From Paraburkholderia phenazinium (GTDB lineage Bacteria > Pseudomonadota > Gammaproteobacteria > Burkholderiales > Burkholderiaceae): DNA of 64,000 nt. The stretch's first letter is position 1. Every line of letters starts with the position of its first letter. The position numbers and the translations under genes were made by a program. The notes below the pieces were generated by a model. The model was not told the origin of the DNA. It made no database searches and saw only the letters and a program-made list of their open reading frames with translations. Location: positions 496,001-560,000 of the forward strand of contig NZ_FSRM01000002.1 of NCBI RefSeq assembly GCF_900141745.1, given 5' to 3'. Shown in pieces: positions 32,201 through 40,713 of the stretch.

Positions 32201-35200
32201 CGCGATCGCTGCGGACGAGGTCGACACGACCTTGATGTACTTCGTCGTGTCAGTAATCGTGTTGTTGATCGAACCAACGGTCGAATCTAGTGCGGTGAGC
32301 GCCGAGCCGACATCGGTGAACGTCCCGGTACTGAGGGCATACGTCGGTTTCGTGATCGAACCGTCGGTGCCATTCACACCGGCACCACCACCCAATGCAG
32401 TCGCTACACCCGTCAGTTGGCTGACGTTCACTGCGTCAGTGTTCACTTTGCCCGCAGCCACATTCGTCAGCGCAACCGGTGTGGTCGTGCCCGCACCACC
32501 CAACGTCACCTTGTCCTTCGCAGAGCTGTCGTACGAAACAAACGCGTTCGTGATGTTGCCGCTCGTGTCGATGTTTGCGCCCATTGCCTTCAGCTGCTCA
32601 ACGTTCACGGCATCGGTATTCGCTTTACCGTCGGCCACGTTCGAGAGCGCCACTGGCGTCGTCGAACCGGCGCCACCCAACGTCACCTTGTTCTTCGCGG
32701 AGCTGTCGTACGAAACAAACGCATTCGTGATGTTGCCGCTCGTGTCGATGTTTGCGCCCATCGCCTTCAGCTGCTCAACATTCACAGCATCGGTATTCGC
32801 TTTACCGTCCGCCACGTTCGAGAGTGCCACTGGCGTCGTCGAACCGGCTCCGCCCAACGTCACCTTGTTCTTCGCGGAGCTGTCGTACGAAACAAACGCG
32901 TTCGTGATGTTGCCGCTCGTGTCGATGTTTGCGCCCATCGCCTTCAGCTGTTCAACGTTCACGGCATCGGTATTCGCTTTACCGTCCGCCACGTTCGAGA
33001 GTGCCACTGGCGTCGTCGAACCGGCTCCGCCCAGCGTCACCTTGTTCTTCGCGGAGCTGTCGTACGAAACAAACGCATTCGTGATATTGCCGCTTGTGTC
33101 GATGTTTGCGCCCATCGCCTTCAGCTGCTCAACGTTCACGGCATCGGTATTCGCTTTACCGTCGGCCACGTTCGAGAGTGCCACTGGCGTCGTCGAACCG
33201 GCTCCGCCCAACGTCACCTTGTTCTTCGCCGAACTGTCGTACGAAACGAATGCGTTCGTGATGTTACCGCTGGTGTCGATGTTTGCACCCATCGCCTTCA
33301 GCTGTTCAACGTTCACCGCATCGTTGTTCGCCTTGCCGTCTGCCACGTTCGACAGCGTCACCAGCCCCGTCGTGCCAGAACCGCCCAATGTGACCTTGTC
33401 GTGCGCTGACGTATCGTATTGCACCGAGTCAGGCGAAGAACCTGTGGCCACCGCCACAAGCGCCGAGGCGACGTCGTTATAAGTCTTCCCGCCGATGGTA
33501 TAGGACGGCTTCGTGATCGAGCCATCGGTGCCATTCACACCCGCTCCGCCGCCCAATGCGGCGGCGACGCCGGCCAACTGGCTAACGTTCACCGCGTCGG
33601 TGCTGCTTGTACCCGATGCCATGTTGACGATTTGGCGCTGCGCCGTGCTGCTGCCAACGGAAACCGTATTCGCGCGAGTTGCGGTCGAGCCGTAACCTAG
33701 CGCGACGGAATTCGCCACGCTGACGCTAGAAGCGGTCCCCAATGCAAGCGAATACGCCACGCTGATAGTATCGTCGTCGTTGGCACCCCGAACCGTAGCG
33801 CCCGCGCCCAAAGCCATCGCACCCGTACCTGTTTTGCCCACAAACGAGCCCGTGCCCATAGCAACGGATTCCGCGCCGTTCGTCTGGCTATTCGAGCCAA
33901 GTGCTAGTGCGTCAACGCCCTGGACATTGGCGTAGTAACCAATTGCCACGCCGTTAGTCGCCTTGCTGCTAGTCGACGCGCCAGCACCCACCGTAGTTGT
34001 ATTCAATGCCAATGCCGCCGCGGCAGAACCAATAGCCGTAGAGCCGGCGAGCGACGTGCCAGAGCCCGCGCCGACGGCCAACGAGCCTTGACCATCTGCG
34101 GTGGCGGTCGGACCAATCGCCATAGCGTCCATTGAATTGTCTGTATTGGTCTCGGTACCCGGAGTCACGTTCGTGCTAACTGAGATGTAACTCGTGACCG
34201 GCGGCGTCGCACCCACTGGTGTCGCACCCACCTGCGTTGCGCCCAGGAGCATCGATTTCACACCGCTCGACTGTTGTGTCTGCTGCGTGATCTGCTGTTG
34301 CAATGAAGTTTGCAGTGCGCTCAACTGACCGAACGTTGCTACGTCAGTTGCCGCTACGCCGTTCGCCACATTCATGATGCGACGCTCCGAACCTTTGGAG
34401 CCAACCGAAATCGTATTCGCGACCGTGGTGCTCGAGTCTGAGCCGATCGCCACAGAGTCTGCGAATTGTGAACGTGCGCCCGATCCGATAGCCAGCGAAT
34501 TCGCCCCACTCGCGTACGATCCCCCACCAATAGCAACAGATTCCGCGCCAGTTGCGATTGCTGCGGACGATGAGGACACGACCTTGATGTACTTCGACGT
34601 ATTGGTGACTTGATTGTCGAGGCCGCTGATAGCCGAATCCATCGCGCTGAGCGCGGAGCCGACGTCGTTGTACGTGGTACCTTCCAATGCGTACGCAGGT
34701 GCCGAAAGAGTGCCGTTCGCGTTGACAGCCGTACCGCCACCAAGGGCAACGGCCACGCTGTTTGCCGTACCGTACAGTTGCGAACCGTTAATCGCATCCT
34801 TGCTGCCGGACGCAACCTGGCCTGCTGCCACGTTCGTCAGGCCGACCGCAGCCGTGGCGCCCGTGCCACCCAGCGTCAGCTTGTTGTGCAGCGACGTGTC
34901 GTAAATAACCGCGTCAGCCGAACCACCGCCGGAGACACTTCCAATTGCCTGATTCAATTGTGCGACGTTCACCGCGTCGGTATCGTCAGTGCCGGCGGCC
35001 ACGTTAATGATCTGTCGCTCCGCACCCGCAGAACCAATCGAAACCGCATTCTCACGATCAGCCAACGAGTTCGAACCCAGCGCTACCGAATTTTTTGCAG
35101 TCGCAACGGACGAACCGCCGATCGCCACAGACTCTGCGCCTGCCGCCGACGCATTGGCAAGCGCCGAATTGGCCTGGAAATACTTGAGGCCGCTGTTGTA

Positions 35201-36592
35201 CATGTTCACCACAACGCTGCTCAAGTTGTTTGCAAGAGCGATGACGTTCTGATTAGTCGAGTACAACTGCCCGCCGTTGACTGCGTCAGTGCTGGTGGCC
35301 GACGAGATATCGCCAGCTGCCACGTTAGTCAACTTGACCGCAGTCGTCTCGCCGACGCCGCCGAGCGTCACCGTGTCACGGGCCGACGTGTCGTAGGTCA
35401 CCACGAGAGGCGACCCGGCAATGCCATTGTTCACGATGTTGTTGACGATGTTCGTCACATTCGCAAGATTTCCGGACACGTTGGCGACGTTGTTGACAAC
35501 GTTCGTCACGTTCTGGTTCGTCTGATACAGCTGCGAACCATTCACTGCATCCGTGCTCCACGCAGACGAAATATCGCCAGCCGTGAGGTTTGTGATCTTG
35601 GTGCCCTTTGCACCCTGCAGCGTAATCAGGTCAGCCGCGGAACTGTCGTACGTTACGGCGTTAGGCACTGGACCGCCGCCGCCGCTGAGGTTTGCGATCG
35701 CGGCATTCAACTGATTAACGTTCACAGCATCCGTACCAGCGGCGCCTGCGGTCACGTTGGTAATCTGTCTCGTGTACTGCGAGGTGCCGTCCGCCGACAG
35801 ATATCCGACTGACACGGAGTCGCTACGACTGGCGATCGAACCTTCGCCCAGCGCGACTGAATTGGCCGCAATCGCGGCGGTGTTCGCGCCATATGCACTC
35901 GAATTTCGACCAATTGCCATCGATGCTGGCCCGGAGGCAACCGAGTTGGCTCCTGTTGCCTTTGCATCGGTAGATGGGTCGTCCGAAGGAGAGTTTGCCT
36001 GGAAGTATCGCGTGCGTTGGTACAGTTGTGAGCCATTCACCGCATCCGTGCTCGCCGTCGACAGGTCACCCGCCGCCAACCCCGTGATGTTATTGCTGCT
36101 CATGTAGACGGTATCTTGCATCGTAATGCCAGCACCACCCACCAGCACGAGGCGGCCGTCGTCATAGCCGGTCACGCGGGCACTGATTGCGTTATCGTTG
36201 AAGCCCCAGGCGCCACTAGTATCTGCACCGTTGTTCAACGAGAACGACATCCCGGCAGAACCATTGGCACCGTTGCAATTCAACGCCGAACTCGACAATA
36301 TCCCCCAGGAAGAGCCGGTTCCACCTACCCCCCCTGGACATAATTCAAGGCCACCGTTACCGGTTGCAGCCTGGGCAAATGCCATGCCTGGCAACATCGC
36401 CGTGCCGATTGCCATAGCAATCGGCATAAAGGAGGCCCTCAACCGGGTTGCCGGCCGGTCCACCCCATCGACATTTGCCGAGATGGCGCGGGAGGTCGCG
36501 ACTCCCGTACCGCAATGAGTTTTAGCAGTTTCGGGCGCAGCAACCCACGTTCCAGACGCGTCGTTCCAGACGCTGATATACGACTTGTTCAT
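29279..36592 (-). CDS. Giant YadA-type trimeric autotransporter adhesin
   Basis: About 2437 residues from the ATG at 36592, chosen because it begins the extended signal region (MNKSYISVWNDASGTWVAAPE) typical of large autotransporters; the open frame runs further upstream without such character. A hydrophobic signal core (FMPIAMAIGTAMLPGMAFA) follows. The passenger is made of YadA-head repeats (SVAIGxxA, NSLAIG, NSVALG units), neck motifs (TDAVNVxQL, around 20 copies) and beta-prism-like KVTLGG modules, and the protein ends in the YadA membrane-anchor domain (ALNIVTPYLPGRTTLNAG ... GVSRWNEKGTINYNLGVSTS ... AGIGIVLGN). It should trimerise, insert in the outer membrane and display a long fibre for adhesion to host, matrix or other cells. 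Internal tandem repeats and a large duplication are described separately. Confidence 0.96.
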   Translation of the reverse strand: MNKSYISVWNDASGTWVAAPETAKTHCGTGVATSRAISANVDGVDRPATRLRASFMPIAMAIGTAMLPGMAFAQAATGNGGLELCPGGVGGTGSSWGILSSSALNCNGANGSAGMSFSLNNGADTSGAWGFNDNAISARVTGYDDGRLVLVGGAGITMQDTVYMSSNNITGLAAGDLSTASTDAVNGSQLYQRTRYFQANSPSDDPSTDAKATGANSVASGPASMAIGRNSSAYGANTAAIAANSVALGEGSIASRSDSVSVGYLSADGTSQYTRQITNVTAGAAGTDAVNVNQLNAAIANLSGGGGPVPNAVTYDSSAADLITLQGAKGTKITNLTAGDISSAWSTDAVNGSQLYQTNQNVTNVVNNVANVSGNLANVTNIVNNIVNNGIAGSPLVVTYDTSARDTVTLGGVGETTAVKLTNVAAGDISSATSTDAVNGGQLYSTNQNVIALANNLSSVVVNMYNSGLKYFQANSALANASAAGAESVAIGGSSVATAKNSVALGSNSLADRENAVSIGSAGAERQIINVAAGTDDTDAVNVAQLNQAIGSVSGGGSADAVIYDTSLHNKLTLGGTGATAAVGLTNVAAGQVASGSKDAINGSQLYGTANSVAVALGGGTAVNANGTLSAPAYALEGTTYNDVGSALSAMDSAISGLDNQVTNTSKYIKVVSSSSAAIATGAESVAIGGGSYASGANSLAIGSGARSQFADSVAIGSDSSTTVANTISVGSKGSERRIMNVANGVAATDVATFGQLSALQTSLQQQITQQTQQSSGVKSMLLGATQVGATPVGATPPVTSYISVSTNVTPGTETNTDNSMDAMAIGPTATADGQGSLAVGAGSGTSLAGSTAIGSAAAALALNTTTVGAGASTSSKATNGVAIGYYANVQGVDALALGSNSQTNGAESVAMGTGSFVGKTGTGAMALGAGATVRGANDDDTISVAYSLALGTASSVSVANSVALGYGSTATRANTVSVGSSTAQRQIVNMASGTSSTDAVNVSQLAGVAAALGGGAGVNGTDGSITKPSYTIGGKTYNDVASALVAVATGSSPDSVQYDTSAHDKVTLGGSGTTGLVTLSNVADGKANNDAVNVEQLKAMGANIDTSGNITNAFVSYDSSAKNKVTLGGAGSTTPVALSNVADGKANTDAVNVEQLKAMGANIDTSGNITNAFVSYDSSAKNKVTLGGAGSTTPVALSNVADGKANTDAVNVEQLKAMGANIDTSGNITNAFVSYDSSAKNKVTLGGAGSTTPVALSNVADGKANTDAVNVEQLKAMGANIDTSGNITNAFVSYDSSAKNKVTLGGAGSTTPVALSNVADGKANTDAVNVEQLKAMGANIDTSGNITNAFVSYDSSAKDKVTLGGAGTTTPVALTNVAAGKVNTDAVNVSQLTGVATALGGGAGVNGTDGSITKPTYALSTGTFTDVGSALTALDSTVGSINNTITDTTKYIKVVSTSSAAIATGGEAVAIGGGAYASGANSLAIGAGARSQFADAMALGSDSVTSVANTISVGSKGSERRIMNVANGVAATDVATFGQLTALQSSLQQQITQQTSGVKSTLLGATRVGAATPVTDYIQVSSNITPGSAPTYTDDSMNAMAIGPQASGMGVDSLAIGAGATTFHDGSTAIGSNAVAGSLNTTVIGAGASTSSKAPDAVAIGYMANAQASDAVALGSNSQTNGSDSVAMGSGSFVGSAGTNAMALGAGASVRGANDDDTISVAYSLALGSGSSVSVANSVALGAGSVADRANTVSVGAAGAERQIINVAAGTANTDAVNVLQLNNAIAAVSGGGSPDSVMYDSPSHNKVTLGGTGTSTPVALTNVATGLITSSSTDAINGSQLYNTANSVAAALGGNATVGTDGKLSKPAYALDGTTYSDVGAALAAVDAKASSGSTNGVSYDSSAHDRVTLGGTGASTLVTVSNVADGVANNDAVNVEQLKALGANIDSSGHVVGAFVAYDDTSKSTVTFGGSGANPVLLTNVAVGQVTQNSRDAINGSQLYGTANSVAQALGGNSSVNSNGQITKPSYNIEGGTYNDVGSAINAVAALAATGSSNGVVYDTSKHDMLTLGGAGAETGPVTVANVAAATTDDEAVNLKQLKDAGLNVDTSGNVTNAFVAYDNALKNTVTFNAGGDPTQLKNIAAATDLTDAVNFGQMQSYVADHAGSGGTPNAVAYDDSTKSQVTLGGVGSATPVVLTNVAAGSNATDAVNYSQFSSLESQVNNLAAGGGTSNTYVNIGVPADGTTGTAASAAGTDAIAIGNGAVASGDSAIAIGARTTTTGNHSVALGDGASASNNNSVALGSNSTTDRDNSVSVGSAGAERQITNVAAGTQATDAVNVGQLNNAIGGLNNSISNVDRSAAKGIASASALNIVTPYLPGRTTLNAGVANYRGFQALGIGVSRWNEKGTINYNLGVSTSGGNSTIVRAGIGIVLGN
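31260..32290 (-). repeat. Duplicated adhesin head module, membrane-proximal copy
   Basis: This stretch encodes KYIKVVSTSSAAIATGG, SERRIMNVANGVAATDVATFGQL, SNITPGSAPTYTDDSMNAMAIGP and ANDDDTISVAYSLALG, in the same order as a second copy at about 33590-34620, offset by roughly 2.3 kb. The copies are clearly diverged, so the duplication is old. Boundaries are approximate. Confidence 0.75.
32481..33365 (-). repeat. Five tandem 177-bp repeats in the adhesin gene
   Basis: Five copies of a 59-residue unit containing QLKAMGANIDTSGNITNAF, VSYDSSAKNKVTLGG and STTPVALSNVADGKAN follow each other. The DNA of a fixed point in the unit recurs at about 32566, 32743, 32920, 33097 and 33274, exactly 177 bases apart, and the middle copies differ by only a few bases. 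The outer copies are more diverged. Such arrays expand and contract by recombination. Confidence 0.9.
33590..34620 (-). repeat. Duplicated adhesin head module, membrane-distal copy
   Basis: Counterpart of the module at about 31260-32290, with KYIKVVSSSSAAIATGAE, SERRIMNVANGVAATDVATFGQL, STNVTPGTETNTDNSMDAMAIGP and ANDDDTISVAYSLALG. The tandem 177-bp array lies between the two copies. Boundaries are approximate. Confidence 0.75.
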
Positions 36593-36778
36593 TTTTCTTG
36601 CATTCCCTATGTAGCTGTAGCGGGCGAGTCCCGATTGCAGTTGAATTGAGAAACCGTGGAACACGGTCGCGGCAAAAAACTGGCCGCGCTCCGCAATGGC
36701 TCGACCCAGACTTTTCACACGCGGCAAAATTTAACTGTCACACCTATCCCTAAAAATCAGGAAACACGAAACGCAGGC

Positions 36779-36793
36779 GGGAAATTTCCGAAC
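36779..36793. promoter_or_regulatory. GGAAATTTCC site, adhesin side
   Basis: GGGAAATTTCCGAAC, an exact inverted copy of the sequence at 37106-37120. The central 10 bases are a perfect palindrome. It lies 187 bases upstream of the adhesin start codon. Confidence 0.55.
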
Positions 36794-37105
36794 AGCTGCG
36801 AGACATGTCACCGCTACCTAACGCGTCGCTTTCGATCCTGATATCCATTAGTTATAAGTACAACGAACAATTTTTTATGCGGCGCTCCATCGTGATCTCG
36901 TTGCAACGAAACACGCACGCCTGCGCCTTCCGGAATCTAGAAAATTCGGGGCTTGCACGCCTACGCCAAGTCATGCGCAGCCACCACAACCTGACAGGCC
37001 GAACCCTCGACTAGCCGCAACTCGGCGAACGATCTCACCCAACTCAAGACGCGCTCAACTCGTCAACACGCCGTATCACCCGTCACGCAGAATTCCGCCC
37101 AACAC

Positions 37106-37120
37106 GTTCGGAAATTTCCC
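37106..37120. promoter_or_regulatory. GGAAATTTCC site, pilus side
   Basis: GTTCGGAAATTTCCC, the exact reverse complement of the 36779-36793 site, 162 bases upstream of the pilin start codon. The pair flanks the divergent region symmetrically. Confidence 0.55.
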
Positions 37121-37281
37121 ACTCCTACATAACCGGTACGTTCCTATACTTCGGGTCCGGCATCGTTGCGCCTGTTTTTTGAGCAGTCGTTTTCATTCCA
37201 CTCCTGCTCGACACACCAAATCATTTAAAGCTGCCTCCAGGCAACATTTAATAACCGCGTTATTTATTTGAAATATAGATC

Positions 37282-37563
37282 ATGAAAATTTCTCAAATTC
37301 GTCGCAAAAGCACACAGCTCGGTCAAGGCATGACCGAATACATCATCATCGTCGCTCTGATCGCCGTTTCGGCAATCGGTGTGTACTCGCTGTTCGGCCA
37401 AACCCTGCGCAATCAGACCGCTGGTCTCGCAGTAGAAATGTCCGGCCAGAACGCCCAGAGCAACATCACGACGTCGCAAACCAACGCGAACACCGCGACG
37501 AGCAATGCGAACCATACGAAGAACATGGGTACGTATAACGCCGACAACAACTCGGGCAACTAA
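37282..37563 (+). CDS. flp: Flp-type (type IVb) major pilin candidate
   Basis: 93-residue prepilin. A short basic leader ends at glycine 15 (MKISQIRRKSTQLG), followed by QGMTEYIIIVALIAVSAIGVY: cleavage after G with E at mature position 5 and a tyrosine at 6, as in Flp pilins. The mature part after the helix is hydrophilic, rich in Asn, Thr and Ser and lacks cysteine, so it is longer than the shortest Flp pilins. It is the first gene of the pilus operon, 25 bases ahead of the TadG-like gene. As major subunit it should be assembled by TadA/TadB/TadC. Confidence 0.88.
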   Translation: MKISQIRRKSTQLGQGMTEYIIIVALIAVSAIGVYSLFGQTLRNQTAGLAVEMSGQNAQSNITTSQTNANTATSNANHTKNMGTYNADNNSGN

Positions 37564-37588
37564 TCTCTTCAGATTAGCGACATCCATC

Positions 37589-39118
37589 ATGAAACGCTCT
37601 GCCCGCAAGGGCAGGGCCAGGGTCGCCAGCGCTAGCGGGCAGGCGCTGGTCCCTGCAATGATTTTTCTTCTGGTAGGCAGTATCGGCCTCTATGTGGCGT
37701 TCAACTCGTTTCAGATGACGAGCGCCAAGATCAAGCTCCAGAATACCGCTGACGCAGCTGCCTATAGCGCAGCCGTGCTGCAGGCGCGCGACTACAATTT
37801 TTCCGCCTATACCAACCGGGCGATGGTTGCCAACCAGGTCACTGCCGCGCAACTCGTAGCACTGAAATCCTGGATCGACGAACTCGACTCTACATACAGT
37901 CCGACGGAGATCGACGATATCGTCAATGAAGGACTTGCTGACCATCCAGACAAATGGAATACGCCCAGAAACGCTGGAAAGGCGGACACCGCACCGGTGC
38001 GCGCGGCCCTGGATGCACTGCTGCCCACTGTGGAAAGAGGCATCGGCTCCATTAACCGTGCACTTAGCAATGCTCAGGTCCGCTACCATGCGGCGGTCTT
38101 CGCGGCGGTACCCAATACCGCCAATGTCATCGCTCAACAAAATCAGCCGAACACGCAGGTTACACAGGGCTACTTCGTAAGCTCGCGCAACGCGGCGCAG
38201 CTTGCTGCGTGGCGCTCCTACGCGGGTACTGTCGCCCCCGCCGGCACAAACGGCTCGGACGACTTTGCCGATGTGGTCACAGACACCCACACACTCGACG
38301 GTTTCGTTAAAAATCGCGATTCCAGCCGGAGCGTCGCACCAAATTTTCAGCAGCTGAACGATACGGCCGCGACTATCTGCGGCGCGGGCGGCACCATCAC
38401 TATCAACGTTACCCATGATGGCGGCACTCAGTTGCGCAACGACAAGGCCGGCTGGGAATCGATCGATGCCAGTACCGGGCATGTGCAGATTAGCTGCATC
38501 GGCCCGATTGAGGCCTCGTCGGGGTCCGGAGGCAGCGCCAATGGCAACGTCAGCAGCTTCATGGCAAATCCACCGTTCGCTGCGTGGCAAGACTGGGCGG
38601 GCTATGGCGGTTATATCAATTTCGGTTATCAGGGAAGCTCGACACCCGGATGGCAAGTTCCGGATTCGATGGCTGAGCAGTTCAGAGACGGCCCCGGACC
38701 ATCCCTTGATGCAGCGAACGGCGGCTTGCTTCCGTACGACGAGGTAAGCGGTGCGCCATTCGCCAACGCTGCTCCTCGCATCACCATCGAAGTCACGCGC
38801 AACACCAACACTCTGATTCAAACCATAGGCCTGCAAGGCGGCGGACGTATGGAAATAGACAACAACGGCGCCGGCGGCGCGATGCGCGCGCTGTCGAGCG
38901 CGCACGCCTACTTAGTTCGTCCCGATGAAACGTCGTCTGGTTCGTTTGCAGGCGGGCTGGTACACGCCAACGAATGGGCTCGTGCGGACAACAAAACCGA
39001 ATACCCAAGCCTGTTCAGTCCGTACTGGCAAGCCACGCTGGCACCCGTGAGCGAAAGCGAGCGCAAAGCCGCTCAAAGCAGCCAGATGTCGGCGACACCT
39101 CAGGCTTCAAAGCAATGA
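37589..39118 (+). CDS. TadG-like pilus assembly protein
   Basis: 509 residues from the ATG at 37589; an earlier in-frame start lies within the pilin gene and is rejected. The N-terminus reads RVASASGQALVPAMIFLLVGSIGLYVAFNSF, a TadG-type Flp assembly segment with the GQA-type cleavage point, followed by KIKLQNTADAAAYSAAVLQARDYNFSAYTNRAMVANQ, the DUF2134-like core. The rest is periplasmic, Gly/Asn/Ser-rich and not recognised in detail. TadG-like proteins are envelope components of the pilus. Its stop overlaps the next start (ATGA). Confidence 0.8.
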   Translation: MKRSARKGRARVASASGQALVPAMIFLLVGSIGLYVAFNSFQMTSAKIKLQNTADAAAYSAAVLQARDYNFSAYTNRAMVANQVTAAQLVALKSWIDELDSTYSPTEIDDIVNEGLADHPDKWNTPRNAGKADTAPVRAALDALLPTVERGIGSINRALSNAQVRYHAAVFAAVPNTANVIAQQNQPNTQVTQGYFVSSRNAAQLAAWRSYAGTVAPAGTNGSDDFADVVTDTHTLDGFVKNRDSSRSVAPNFQQLNDTAATICGAGGTITINVTHDGGTQLRNDKAGWESIDASTGHVQISCIGPIEASSGSGGSANGNVSSFMANPPFAAWQDWAGYGGYINFGYQGSSTPGWQVPDSMAEQFRDGPGPSLDAANGGLLPYDEVSGAPFANAAPRITIEVTRNTNTLIQTIGLQGGGRMEIDNNGAGGAMRALSSAHAYLVRPDETSSGSFAGGLVHANEWARADNKTEYPSLFSPYWQATLAPVSESERKAAQSSQMSATPQASKQ

Positions 39119-40002
39119 AACGAATCGACGCAAAGAGGTCCGCCCAGGCTGGACAGGCGATGGCGGAATTCCTGGTTTCGATGATCGCCGTCATGAGCGT
39201 GCTGTTCCTCGGAATCGTGATGCTCGGCAAGTTCAACGACGTGCGCAACCGGACCTTGATGGGTTCGCGCTATGTGGCATGGGAACGCACGGTATGGACG
39301 GACAACGATCCATCGAAGAACTACGCCAGCGATCCTGCTACCACCGAAGGCTGGTCGACGAAGTACGGCAGTTCAGCTCTCGCAGCCTCAAAGGCTGATA
39401 CGGAGATTGAGCGCGAGGTCATACAGCGATTCATGGCGGGTGACAGCACAACGCCTACGAGCGCCGACCGAACACAAACCCAGTTGCCCGCAGTCCGGCC
39501 GGCAATGTGGGACGACTACAGCGGCCAGCCGCTGCTCGCCTCTACCGGCGACGTGCTTGTCTCAACGGGCGTGAGCAACGATCCGTCGACCAGTCAGACG
39601 AGCTCCGCCAACGTACCGTTTGGATCCATACAGACCGCTGCCGGCAACGCATACGGTGCGAAGTTAAGCGTTCCGACACGCACGACGCAATTCGGCACGC
39701 TGAGCGTTTCCATCGCCCAGAACAACGAAACATTGAAACGCTTGTGGCCGAAGAACGGTTCATTGCCCGCGTTCAGCGGATTGACTTTCACGGACACAAA
39801 CGTGCTGATGACCAACACCTGGGTGCCGGAAGGTACAGACAACGCGAAAGCCGTCTTTAACCCTGCGGTTCCGGCCGCCAACGCCGCGCTTGTGCCCTCG
39901 TCCACCTATATGGGGCTGCAAAAGTATGCGCCTGAGATTTCCACGCTTCAGTTCGGTCGCATCCAGCAAGACGTCGTACCTGGGAACCGTTTAAGCCCAT
40001 GA
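39115..40002 (+). CDS. TadE-like pseudopilin
   Basis: 295 residues. The start at 39115 overlaps the previous stop as ATGA, so coupling decides the start. A short basic leader is followed by GQAMAEFLVSMIAVMSVLFLGIVML, matching the TadE pseudopilin pattern: cleavage after G, E at +5. The long hydrophilic C-terminal part (about 250 residues) is larger than usual for TadE and has no recognised fold. Its stop overlaps the next start (ATGA). Confidence 0.75.
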   Translation: MKRIDAKRSAQAGQAMAEFLVSMIAVMSVLFLGIVMLGKFNDVRNRTLMGSRYVAWERTVWTDNDPSKNYASDPATTEGWSTKYGSSALAASKADTEIEREVIQRFMAGDSTTPTSADRTQTQLPAVRPAMWDDYSGQPLLASTGDVLVSTGVSNDPSTSQTSSANVPFGSIQTAAGNAYGAKLSVPTRTTQFGTLSVSIAQNNETLKRLWPKNGSLPAFSGLTFTDTNVLMTNTWVPEGTDNAKAVFNPAVPAANAALVPSSTYMGLQKYAPEISTLQFGRIQQDVVPGNRLSP

Positions 40003-40712
40003 AAGTTATTCCTGGTCTCGCGCGTAGCAGTTGGCTCACCTGTGCGTTGATTTCCGGCGCGGCATTCGCCGACACCGCCTGCAACAAGCAACCTGTCGAG
40101 ACACGAAGCGTCGTCGCTATCGGTCGCGACATGATCGTGAACGGGGTGCCCACTTCCATCGTCGGTGTCGAGATGGCAGGAACTCCAGGTGACGTGTCTA
40201 GCGAATTCCGGGAGTTCTGGTCCCGCGAAAACGTGCGGACAAAGATTCAAACCGGCCCATCCGGACTGCTTCTAAGCGCCCTGGACGATCACTGCCTCTA
40301 TGTACTGAGTATCTCGCCACAACAAAACGGTGCGCACACCCGGGGGCTCATGAGCGTGATCAGGATGGGCGGTGACGCTACAAGACATCAAGTACCCGAT
40401 TCCGCCGTACCACTACCCGAAGGCGGAAAGACCGTTTCGGATATCGAAAGCCACGATCCGGGCCAAACCGGGCGCACATGGCTAGTCGAAATCTCGGGAA
40501 GTGCGCGCTGGAATGCCCAGAGATACCGCGACCTGCTGGTGACGGAAGGATGGGTAAGCGTCGGCCTTCAGCCTACGTATCAGTCGGACGGTGGCCGGAT
40601 GGTCTCGAACACTGCCTTCGCCATGCAGCATGGCGTCGACAGCCTGGATGTGAGTTTTTCGGATCGCGACGGAAAGACCGCGGCGGTCATCAACGTAACA
40701 AGGAACCGTTGA
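39999..40712 (+). CDS. Exported protein of unknown function in the pilus operon
   Basis: 237 residues. A signal peptide is likely (SSWLTCALISGAAFA, cleaved before DTAC). Two cysteines (about positions 28 and 99) could form a disulfide in the periplasm. No known Tad component is recognised; it might be an analogue of RcpB/TadD-type helpers, but there is no sequence basis for that. Coupling on both sides (ATGA with the TadE-like gene; one base before the mini-pilin gene) shows it is part of the operon. Confidence 0.65.
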   Translation: MKVIPGLARSSWLTCALISGAAFADTACNKQPVETRSVVAIGRDMIVNGVPTSIVGVEMAGTPGDVSSEFREFWSRENVRTKIQTGPSGLLLSALDDHCLYVLSISPQQNGAHTRGLMSVIRMGGDATRHQVPDSAVPLPEGGKTVSDIESHDPGQTGRTWLVEISGSARWNAQRYRDLLVTEGWVSVGLQPTYQSDGGRMVSNTAFAMQHGVDSLDVSFSDRDGKTAAVINVTRNR

Positions 40713-40713
40713 G

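Larger units (their letters stand above)
36593..37281. other. Divergent regulatory region between adhesin and pilus operons
   Basis: 689 bases without a convincing gene. It must hold the promoters of the leftward adhesin and the rightward pilus operon. Two inverted copies of a 15-base sequence containing GGAAATTTCC lie near its edges (36779-36793 and 37106-37120). An AT-rich patch near 36840-36890 and another at 37220-37275 are plausible promoter areas, but I cannot place -35/-10 boxes reliably. Confidence 0.7.

Noticed and set aside
32481..33365. Regularly spaced repeats that could suggest a CRISPR array
   Set aside because: The units are 177 bases, contiguous, in frame and coding for adhesin; there are no unique spacers or cas genes.
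32232..33482. A 416-codon rightward open frame with a repeated protein pattern, opposite the adhesin
   Set aside because: It only mirrors the 177-bp repeats of the adhesin gene in another frame; no start signal or family.
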